Below the pieces are notes generated by a model. It saw only the letters and a program-made list of their open reading frames with translations. It was not told the origin of the DNA and did not search any database. A program made the translations under genes and the position numbers. Shown here one piece after another: positions 1-9,145 of a stretch of DNA of 64,000 nt. Location of the stretch: NCBI GenBank assembly GCA_014905825.1, contig JACGCN010000003.1, forward strand, positions 186,001 through 250,000, given 5' to 3'. Each line of letters opens with the position of its first letter. The first letter of the stretch is position 1. The stretch comes from Lyophyllum atratum. Taxonomy: Eukaryota; Basidiomycota; Agaricomycetes; Agaricales; Lyophyllaceae.

Positions 1-819
1 CGAGTGCATGAAGACGAGGAAGAGGAGAATTGAATTACACAGCGCACAGACTTAGGGGATGGAGTGTCGTGGCCACGACGAGACCGTGGTGGCGTTTAGG
101 CATTACATGGCATACATGCCCGAAGGTTGTCGAAGTCATGCTCCATACGAGCAGCGGATGATGGGTTCCAACTTGTCTTCCAATGACTTTGTCTCAATTA
201 GCTGCCCGACCTCGCCGATTCGCTGATGACATTGCCCCGCTACTTGGATACCCTGTCGCATGCATTCACCCGAACTAGAAACACTTGGATACATTACCGA
301 GATTATGATATTCGGGATTTATAAGTTATACCGACTCTTACGAACGTCCATGCTTGCAGGAAAACGAGGACACTCGCAGACGTGTGGAAAGATGGTACCT
401 GGCATGAGCGGATGAACACCAGGAAGACGGCATTGGCTAGCGACCTGGTGCGCATGTTCAATGTATATAGGGTCAGAAATATTAGTTCATTCTTGGTACG
501 CGACGACGGAGATCAAGCAGAACGGTTACGGCCCAAGCTACGAGAAAGGTCGAAGCTAAACCAAACCGCATGGAACCCTGTCCAGACCTTGTAGCACATC
601 CAACTTTCAAAGGTCTACGCGTCACATGAAGGTCAAAGTCATCGTCACGATAAGATTGGATTGATAGAGACGGACGAGGAAGAATAGATAAGGATAAATA
701 CGACCGAAGAAGAATTACAACCAGGATATACAATACATTAACCACCCGAGTCTAGTAGCAGCCGTTCTAATCCAAGCACAAGTAGCAAGCAGTCTACATC
801 CTCTATCGCATTCGCGTAC
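1..819. other. Gene-free left edge
   Basis: I see no supportable gene here. Open frames are short, lack family similarity that I can recognise, and do not link through plausible splice sites. The stretch is less GC-rich than the coding regions and holds no obvious repeat. Confidence 0.5.
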
Positions 820-879
820 ATTCTTTATATGCTATATTCGCTTCCGGGACCGATGTTCCAAGGGGCCGATGTTCTAGCA

Positions 880-1060
880 GTTCGTATCCGTATCCAAGCA
901 ATGATTCTGATGCAGCAGTCGGGAGGCCAGTGTTCTTGCAATTCGTATCCGTATCCAAGCAATCGTTTTAATGCAGCAGTCCGAGTCGGGAGGCCAGTGT
1001 TCTTGCCATTCCGTATCCAAGCAGGTCGTCCGGTAATTCGTATCCGTCTTCATCTCCATG
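880..1060. repeat. Short tandem repeats, first cluster
   Basis: About three imperfect copies of a roughly 60-bp unit. Each begins with a variant of CGTATCCGTATCCAAGCA and continues with a GCAGCAGTC...GGGAGGCCAGTGTTCTTGC segment. The same unit recurs at about 2040-2230, so this cluster is part of the larger duplicated block downstream of the minus-strand gene ending at 2816. Confidence 0.75.
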
Positions 1061-1061
1061 T

Positions 1062-2035
1062 CAAATGCAAGCAGCGGCGAGGGTATAAGGGTATCAAGGT
1101 TCGGGGTCCGGAAAGGAGGCTGTACCAGGTTGATGATATCATGTCGGGCCCCCGACGACCGAGGGAGAATAGGATGCGTCGGGAGGGGAGCAACGAAGAA
1201 CGCGGCGCATCGAGAAGCATCAAAGAACCAGGCATCTAGCGGGGCGTCCCCCGCTTATGATGACCGTGGCCCATGACGTTCTTGGTCGATGAAGGATACC
1301 GCGTGCTCCTCGACGTCGTGGAGAGCCGCTGATGACGAAAGGGGCGCAGCCGGAGGGTAGGCGACCTCGGTGGCCGAGACGTTCGGGAGGGAGGGAGGGA
1401 GGGAGAGGTCGGATCGAGAATAGGGATTTGGTATATGGGTCATGCGGCGCCAGTCTAGAATGCAAGCAGCGGCGGGGGTATAAGGGTATCAAGGTTCCGT
1501 GTCCGGAGAGAAGGCCGTAGGAGGCTGGTGATGTCATGTCGGGCCCTAGACGACGGAGGGAGAATAAGATGCGTCGGGAGGGGAGGAACGAAGGACGCGG
1601 CGCATCGAGAAGCATCACAGAACCAGGCATCTAGCGGGGCGTCCCCCGCTTATGATGACCATGGCCCGTGACGTTCTTAGTCGATGAAGCATACCGCGTG
1701 CTCCTCGACGAAAGGGGCGCAGCCGGAGGGTAGGCGACCTCGGTGGCCGAAACGGTCGTCGGGAGTGAGGGGGGAGGTCGAGTCGAGGATAGGGAGGTGG
1801 CATATGGGCCATACGGCGCCAGTCTCGGTGAGGGTCGTCGGCGACAGGGATATGGGGGGTGTTGGCGTGGGTATATGAGGGGTGAAGCAGTAGGAAAAGA
1901 ACCCGCAGAGAGAGGAAGAGAGAGAAAAGAAAAGGAATGCTGGACGCTGAACGAAAAGTAAAGGTGTCAGCAAATGCAGCCACCATGACAGAAGAGAGTA
2001 ACACACCTTGAACAGCTCATTCCGATGCGTCATCC
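1062..2035. repeat. Direct-repeat block, copies 1 and 2
   Basis: Two imperfect copies of a unit beginning GCAAGCAGCGGCG, at about 1062 and 1457. Both hold the CCAGGCATCTAGCGGGGCG segment, the CGTGCTCCTCGACG segment and a G-rich tract. The second copy runs on through an A/G-rich segment to CTCATTCCGATGCGTCAT near 2030. That terminal piece matches, on the minus strand, the last codons and stop of the gene ending at 2816. The block therefore appears to come from duplication of that gene's 3' end and flank. Confidence 0.75.
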
Positions 2036-2039
2036 ACAA

Positions 2040-2230
2040 CCGTCCGTATCCAAGCAACCATTCTAATGAAGCAGTCGGGAGGCCAATGTTCTTGCAATGC
2101 GTATCCGTATCCAAGCAATCGTTCTAATGCAGCAGTCCGAGTCGGGAGGCCAGTGTTCTTGCAAGTCCGTATCCAAGCAGGTGGTCCAAGGCAGCAGTCG
2201 TTTCTAATTCGTATCCGTCTTCATCTCCAA
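2040..2230. repeat. Short tandem repeats, second cluster
   Basis: A second set of imperfect copies of the CGTATCCGTATCCAAGCA-containing unit found at 880-1060. It is followed by the same larger block, so the arrangement tandem cluster plus block is present twice in direct orientation. Confidence 0.75.
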
Positions 2231-2835
2231 GGCAAAGGCAAGCAGCGGCGAGGGGTATAAGTATCGAGGTTCCGAGTCCGGAGAGAAGGCCGTAGGAGGC
2301 TGGTGATGATGTGATGATGTCGGGCCCCGACGACGGAGGGAGAATAGGATGTGCGTGAGGAGCAAGAAGAACGCGGCGCATCGAGAAGCATCAAGGAACC
2401 AGGCATCTAGCGGGGCGTCCCCCGCTTATGATGACCATGGCCCGTGACGTTCTTAGTCGATGAAGGTAACCGCGTGCTCCTCGACGTCGTGGAGAGCCGC
2501 TCAACGACGAAAGGGGCGCAGCCGGAGGGGTAGGCGACCTCGCTGGACAACTGATCGTCGGGAGGGAGGCGGAGTCGGATCGAGAATAGATATGTGGTAT
2601 GTGGGTCACAGGGCGCCAGTCTCGGGGAGGGTCGTCGGGGACAGGGGTATATGGGGAGTAGGCGTGGGTATATGAAGCATGAAGCAGTAGAAAAAGAACC
2701 CGTCGAAGGAGAGAAAAAGAGAGAAAAGAAAAGGAATGCTGGACACTGAACGAAAAGTAAAGGCGTCAGCAAATGTAGCCACCATGACAGAAGAGAGTAA
2801 CGCACCTTGAATAGCTCATTTCCGACGCGTCATAT
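2231..2835. repeat. Direct-repeat block, copy 3, reaching into the gene 3' end
   Basis: Third copy of the GCAAGCAGCGGCG block, offset about 773 bp from the second. It contains the same ordered landmarks, the same A/G-rich segment and the ACGAAAAGTAAAGG segment, and ends inside the last codons of the minus-strand gene at 2816. This copy is the one attached to the real stop codon. Confidence 0.75.
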
Positions 2836-5429
2836 AGGACCGGGGCAGCCAGCTCATACTCGCAGCCTCGATCCTCCGTCTCTTCATCGGCGGCCTAGCC
2901 ACCCTCTCCCCCTTCATCTCCCCCTCCCCCTCCCCGTCCTCCTCCCCATCATCAGACTCCTCCCTCTTCCTCTTCAGTCTCAAATCCACGCGCCGCCGCT
3001 CGTCCTCCTTCAGCCGTTGCGCTTCCACCACCTCACTCTGCCATACCGGTCGCGCCTTCTTAAGGGGCCACCGCATTGGCACGGAGGGATCATAGATGAA
3101 CTTCCGCTTCTTCTCAGACCGCTCCTCGTGTTCTGGTTCCGCTACGGCCTTCCTCTTGTTGGGGATAGAGGTCACGACCGTAGACGCGTCCGCAACACGT
3201 CGCGCGAGCTTCCACTCCTCCCTCGCCGCGACACATCGCGCGAGCTTCAACTCCTCCCTGTATGCGTCATCACGTGCAACGATATCATCCGCCCGCCTCT
3301 CCTTCTCCCTCTGCACCTTCCGCTTCTCCTCCTGCAGCAGCCTCGCCAAGGACGGCTTGTCCTCCCTCGACCCCGCCTTGACTTCGGGACGCGCAAGTGA
3401 GCAAAGCCTATCCACCGCGGCTCGGCCCTCCGTAACCCATTCTGGCTCAGGGGGAGGCAGCAGCATCTTCGCCAAAAACGACTCATCCTCCTCCCACCCC
3501 ACATTGAGTTCGGGACGAGCATAAGACCGAAGCCTATTCACAGCGGCTTGGCCCTTCATAACCCACTCTACTTCACGAGGGGTGGGGGGCTCAGCCAGGC
3601 CCAATCGACGCCGGAGCTGCCTGAGTTGTCTCTCGAGGAAGATAGCCTCGTTTATGTCGACGACGGGTGGCTCAGGCTCCACAAGTGTGACGTCGTTCGC
3701 AGACCAGCCGAGATGGTCGGGCTCGGCGATGTTGTTTGGAGGGAGGGGGATGGATGGTAGTTCATGGGAAGGCCCCTCGGCTGGGATGGTAATATAGGTA
3801 GGGACGGGAGCGTAGTCGTTTGGAAAGAGGGGGATGGATGGTAGCTCATGGAAAGGCGCCTCGGCTGGGATGGTAATATAGGTAGCGACGGGAGCGGATG
3901 GGCTGACGGGGGCGGGGACCCAGCAGCATGCCTGAGGATCCCATGAGACCATGGGGAGTGGGATTGCTACGTTGGGCTGGGGTGCGAATGGCAGGAATGA
4001 CAGTCCCGATGATAGAATGGGCTGGATAGATGCTGTGGGCACGACCAAAGTCGCGACCTCGGTGGGGTCGACCATGTTGACTTCAGGCACATCGATAACC
4101 TGGAGTCTGGTGAAGAGCGCGACGAGATTGTCTTCGTCGGTAGGGGGGAGTGAGAACGTATATTCTTCAACGACGTCTGTTGGCGGGATATTAGTACGAA
4201 TGGCCTTGGCGTGAAGAGAGCAAGGTACGTACCCTCCATATCTGCATTAACATCATCGACGTCCATCTTCACGTCGACGTAGACTTCTTTCTCCAATACT
4301 GGGCGAGGCTGACGGTGTTCTATAATCGGGCAGGCGATGGTCAGCGACATCAACGACATCGACAACAGTGAGGGCTTACGCGTAAACGATACACTAGAAA
4401 TGGTGCTGGGGGCGCTTGAGATGGATGCCCATGATGCTGTCGGCGATATAATGTCAGATATGGACTAGGCGGGGAACGAGGACGGGGCTTACATTGATAG
4501 ATAGGCTGAGGGAAGGTAGACGGGGCCGATATGCTGGTTTGGTTTGTCACGGACGCCCATGATGCTGTCGGCGATATAATATTAGATATGAACTAGGCGG
4601 GGACGAGGACGAGGACGGGGGCTTACATTCAAGATTGTGCTGGGGGAAGGTAGACGGGGCCGATATGCTGGTTTGGTTTGTCACGGACGCCCATGACGCT
4701 GTCGGCGACATAATATTAGATATGGACTAAGCGGGGACGAGGACGGGGGCTTACATTGATAGATAGGTTGCGGAAAGGTAGATGAGGCAAATGTGCTATC
4801 TGGGTTTGAGATGGAAGCAAACGATGCTGTCGACGATATAATATTAGATATGGACTAGGCGGGGAACGGGGACGGGGGCTTACATTGATAAATAGGCTGA
4901 GGGAAGGTAGATGAGGCAAATGTGCTGGTTGTGTTCGAGACGGATGCGAATGATGCTATCGGCGATATGATATTAGATATGGGCTAGGCGGGGAACGACG
5001 ACGGGGGCTTACATTCAAGATTGTGCTGGGGGAAGGTAGATGGGGCTAATGTGCTAGGCAGGCTTGAGATTGCTGTCGGCGATATAATGTCAGATACGGA
5101 CCAGGCGGGGAACGAGGACGGGGGCTTACATTGATAAATAGGCTGAGGGAAGGTAGACGGGGCTAATGTGCTAGGCGGGCTTGAGATGCATGCTAATGCT
5201 GTCGACGATATGATATTAGATATGGACTAGGCGGGGACCAGGACGGGGGCTTACATTGAAGAACTTGCTGAGGGAAGGCGGGCGTGGTCAATTGGTAGAC
5301 CGGGGCCACAGGATTGGGAGCGGGTATGGGGGCGTTGGCGGGGGGGAACATGTTGGCAGGGAGGGAGGTAGGGAGGGGAGAGGGAACGGCGCTGAGGACT
5401 GAGGCGTGGAGCTTTCTGGTACGAGCCAT
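2816..5429 (-). CDS. Unrecognised 698-aa protein with a micro-exon array
   Basis: I do not recognise the family. The model has ten exons: 5255-5429, 5130-5198, 5013-5072, 4884-4955, 4755-4826, 4627-4698, 4493-4564, 4380-4436, 4233-4319 and 2816-4176. Every intron has GT-AG ends, all junctions are phase 1, and the sum is exactly 699 codons. Exons 2-8 are diverged copies of a 19-24-codon module rich in Ser, Thr and Pro, most sharing the core APSTFPQ or SSTFPQ. The start is chosen because MARTRKLHASV is the only upstream Met in frame with the array. The last exon holds two internal repeats: a duplicated TYITIPAE...HELPSIPL segment and a duplicated RLRSYARPE / RLCSLARPE segment. It ends in a Lys/Arg/Glu-rich region with nuclear-localisation-like clusters and coiled-coil character. 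The composition suggests a disordered nuclear or scaffold protein; that is inference. Expression is unproven. Confidence 0.7.
4380..5254 (-). repeat. Tandem exon-intron unit array
   Basis: Seven units of about 113-134 bp. Each holds one short exon (57, 72, 72, 72, 72, 60 and 69 nt in + order) and one 56-62 nt intron. Introns share the donor GTAAGCCCC, a CGCCTAGTCC-like middle and an acceptor close to ATATCGCCGACAG. Exons and introns have diverged together, so whole exon-plus-intron units were duplicated. All exon lengths are multiples of three and all flanking introns are phase 1, so any subset could be included or skipped without changing the frame. Confidence 0.85.
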
Positions 5430-6556
5430 GATAATGAGCAGTGATGCTTGGGCTTGGAAGGTGGTGGTGGTGCTGGGTGAACGAAGAGATCGAAGTGTCG
5501 GTGAAGCTGACGATCGACTATAAACGAAGAGGCTTTGCCGGTGTTTGGTCGTGGAAGTCGCGATCGAGACGTGGAGGACATGTCAGCGGCCGGCGGGAAG
5601 TCGCTCGAGGATGGGCCACTTATGGTGGTGAAGGTTGAGGATGAGGGTGGGCTGTGAGGGTGGGGAGAAGGTTTCTATGAGGAAGAAGAATCGGAGGCGC
5701 CGAGGACGACTGATTATCAGGAGGATGGTTCCAATAATTTGCGTAAAAATAGCTCGTCGCGATCGAGTTCGTGTTACGCGTCGGGAGTCACGGGATTTGG
5801 ACTTCGACAAAATCAGCTTCATGACCTGTTCTGTGTTCAACAGGGACATAACGAAAGACATGGTTTTGGAATTGGGCTGGATGGCCGTCACATTTCCTGA
5901 ACACATCTACTGTCAACAATTCATCGATATGATTTGGGTATATAAATTTACATACCTAGATGCTAAGCGCAAAGCCGTCAAGAGCTCGTGCCAACAAGCA
6001 TGGAGGACTTTGATATCCATGGTCCAGTAACCCATCGAATATTTAGAGCTGAAGTCACGTCAACGGATAGCCGACAAGAATAGACCATAGGGTCCATACC
6101 TCGCAATCTCATTCCATAGTCCAAGATCCAAGAGTATTCAAGCCATTTATGTAGAGTTCGTTAGCGAAAGCGCAGCTTTGCAAGTTTAGAAAGACCTTAC
6201 GACAAATTAGAATATGACCAACCTCTGCCTACGAGCCTAGTGCTCCGTTGTGCCATGCCATGTATGCTGATAGGCTCGTCATAGTCGCCTGACGCATCGC
6301 AAGAGAGTCTGCTCTAAGGCCTGAGGTCCCTATAACGGTACTGTACGAGCTTGAGATAGAGAGCTTGTCGAGGAGAAAGCGTCAGGAATGGCGCGCAAGG
6401 TTCAGAATCAAGGCCAAGTTCTCGATTTTCGCACAGCCACGAAAATCTCACGTGACCATCTCTTCGCGGTCCGGTTTTCCGCCACCTTGGCTCCGACTCT
6501 AAGTCCGAGTCTTCTTCAACCAGCCCCTTCGCAATCAATGCATCCTCCAAGTCTTC
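5430..6556. other. Intergenic region between divergent genes
   Basis: Upstream flanks of the minus-strand array gene and the plus-strand TPT1. A 131-codon open frame on the plus strand (5635-6030) starts in the purine-rich upstream flank, shows no recognisable domain and has no link to other exons. I see no supportable gene. Confidence 0.5.
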
Positions 6557-7642
6557 ATGCACATGCTGCAGATACCCCTTCGCTGTGCCCAAAAGCATGT
6601 GTTCCCCCAGCTAGGCTACGCTTCCTCGCGCAGACTATTCCACGCAACCTCCTCCCTCCTCAAAAAGCCTAAAAAGTCCAGCCTAAAGTCGACGCCGACA
6701 CCGAACACCAAACCACCGGGACCCCCACGTACCAAACCCACCGTGCACCCCCCGACACTGACGGTCTCCAAGTCCATATCTTGGCTTCTTAGGCACGGCG
6801 CGGCGCGGGAAGGCTTGCCAATGCGCTCTGACGGGTACGTCCCGGTCGAGGACTTCGTACGTGCCCTCTCCATATCTCTAGACCCAAAATAATGTTTTTC
6901 AATGGATATCAGCTGCGGCATCCCACATTACGCGGCGTAGACATGAGTATGATGGAGAAAATCGTGGCGAACGACTCGAAGAACCGGTTCCATCTCTTCC
7001 ACGAACCCCGCGCGCCTCAGGGATCGTCCTCGCACCCCAACGTCTGGTGGATCCGCGCTAACCAGGGCCACACCCTCACCGTACGTCCTTCCTTCATCCA
7101 CGGCGTCATAATTCGTGTACGTCTGACACGCTTTTGTCAATGGGCAGGATGTGAAATTGGACCTCCAGCCTATCACGGATGCCAGCCAAGTCAAGATGGC
7201 GGTACATGGGACCAGCGTTGAGGCATGGAAACTTATAGGTGTGTATACCCACCCCTTCTCCCCAGGAGGCGCCTCAACAGCCTTGAACAGCGAAGCAAGG
7301 ACTATCCAGAATGGGCCGGCAACACATCCACCTGGCTCAAGGCATCACAGGTCCAGCCGTCGTCAGCGGTACGCCCACCCCTCCCTCCCCCTCTACCCTA
7401 ACTTAACATGAATACCAGGAATGCGGAGCTCCTCGCGCGTCCTTGTGTTTATAGACCTTCGGAAAGCCTTGCATGCGGGAATCGAGTTCTACGTGTCTAG
7501 TAATGGGGTGGTGTTGACACCGGGTAATGAGCTTGGGATACTAGAGACGAGGTTCTTTGAGAGAGTGGAGATGGTTGGGACGGGGGTGATGGGTATACCT
7601 GGACGGAATGAAGAGGGTGGAGGGAAGGAGGGATCTGGATGA
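6557..7642 (+). CDS. TPT1: tRNA 2'-phosphotransferase (TPT1/KptA family)
   Basis: Removes the 2'-phosphate left at the splice junction after fungal tRNA ligation, passing it to NAD+ to give ADP-ribose 1'',2''-cyclic phosphate; last step of tRNA splicing. Exons: 6557-6856, 6913-7080, 7148-7238, 7291-7368 and 7419-7642, giving 286 aa with every junction in frame. Family landmarks are present in order: SISWLLRHGA near residue 75, the RFHLF segment, WWIRANQGHT, the AVHGTSVEAW segment (the HGT of the family), KQGLSRMGRQHIHLA and the C-terminal VLVFIDLRKALHAGIEFYVSSN. The length fits fungal homologues. The N-terminal 60 residues are basic and Ser/Pro-rich and could include a targeting signal or be over-extended, because no later Met lies before the domain. 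Family assignment is firm; the exact start is less so. Confidence 0.9.
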
Positions 7643-9145
7643 GGTGTTGTTGGTTGGCTGGTAAGTACGGGTATATCACAGGCTGTCGTCAAAGCTCGGC
7701 CTTTGATTGAAGGTTTTGCTTTCAGATATCAAGAAGAAACAGGACTGCCTGGCAGGATGATGGTCGTCCGTGCGATTCACGATGGTCCTCCTAAGTTTCT
7801 CGGGTCTCGGGGTCGCGAGTCCCGCGTCAGTTGTATAGAGACGAGAAGATTACCTTCACCATGGACTTTCTACAACCCCCCTTTTGACCGACTTACAATA
7901 TAGACGGAGCCAGACAGTAATGCAGGCTTACGTTCCAGGAAGCGGTCATGGTGGACTCTGGTACGACGTATACGGAATACCTTTCGTGAATTTCCTCCGA
8001 ACAGGGAACGCTTCCAACGATGATTAGTGGCATGTTGGTGTTTCTTTCGTCGCTCTCTCTACCCAACGACTTCATGCAACTTTGTCAAATATGCAGTGCT
8101 CATCATCTCCACATCCCAGATGTGGTGCTGGTTCTTCCATCAGATTTCTGAGAAGCAGAACTCTCTGACAGATCGTCCCGTGTGCCGAATGTCCGTTTCC
8201 CCCGAGCTTCTCGGGCTCGACGCAAGTATAATCATGCCTAGTCTACTCGTCACCCCGCAAGACTGTCGCTGCCTGAGCTTGGGCTACGACATATAATCGC
8301 CTTCCAGAAGAGTTATGGTGGTGCATACACAGGAGGTGGCTTTCCTTACGGACCAGAGTAAAATGGCGTCCGACAACATGCGGCCGGGGACTCGATAGGA
8401 TAGACTTTCTCATGATCACAATGTACCGGCGAATATGCGGGTCATCATCGTCCTGGTGACCTTTCCTTATTTCCCGGTGGGCATGACATGGTGCTTCGCT
8501 CGCAGTCGATAAGTTCCCATCCACGCTAGCGTGATCGGACGACGTTCATTGGAGGGAGTTTTTAGGTGTTGAAGGGCTGTGCTCCTCTTGACGCAGGTGT
8601 AATGGGTTGAGCGGCGTTGAGGTGTGCTGTCATGAACAGCGATGGAATGTCTCTGAATTGCTGCTTGGCGCGCCTATTTCATCCGGCGGTTGGGTGTTCG
8701 GATCTCGATTCCAGTGAGCGTCTCGGCCTATTCGAGCTCAAGAAGTCTATCTATTCAATATGTCAATCTGCTCATCTGAATTCAAAACATATTGACCCCG
8801 AGAACTCGTCCGTATCTGTCAATCCTGCGCTCTTAACCTCGAGTGATACTCTTATCGATTACCGTTTATGCATCGGTCTCAGATGGCCCTCAAGCCGAAT
8901 GTTCTACTTCTATTCACTCCCTACGAAGTGAAACCCTCGCTACGCTACTCTATACCAACGGCTCGACCTCCCATTCATCGGCTTGCGACGAAACGGCGAC
9001 AGGCGATCGGACAGCGCCCCGATCAAGGAATTATTTCCCCATCGAGGTGCTTGTCCCTGTTTATTCGCAATTCACATGCTCCCCATGACCCAAATCAAAA
9101 CACATGCTATTCAATTGACGACCCAACCCTTCCTCCCCCACCACC
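7643..9145. other. Intergenic region without a supported gene
   Basis: Short open frames on both strands show no domain signature and do not join through convincing splice sites. The right end is pyrimidine-rich just before the ATG at 9146, as expected for a fungal promoter. Confidence 0.5.

Noticed and set aside
1625..1650. GCGGGGCGTCCCCCGC palindrome-like element repeated in each block
   Set aside because: It is short and simply part of the larger repeated unit; no terminator or transposon end could be defined.
820..2835. Possible transposable element
   Set aside because: No transposase or reverse-transcriptase frame, terminal inverted repeats or target-site duplication is seen; the content is explained by duplication of the neighbouring gene's 3' end.
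6314..6598. 94-codon minus-strand frame with protein-like composition, antisense to the TPT1 start
   Set aside because: It overlaps the strongly supported TPT1 first exon, shows no domain and has no joining exons; the composition can be explained by the coding strand.
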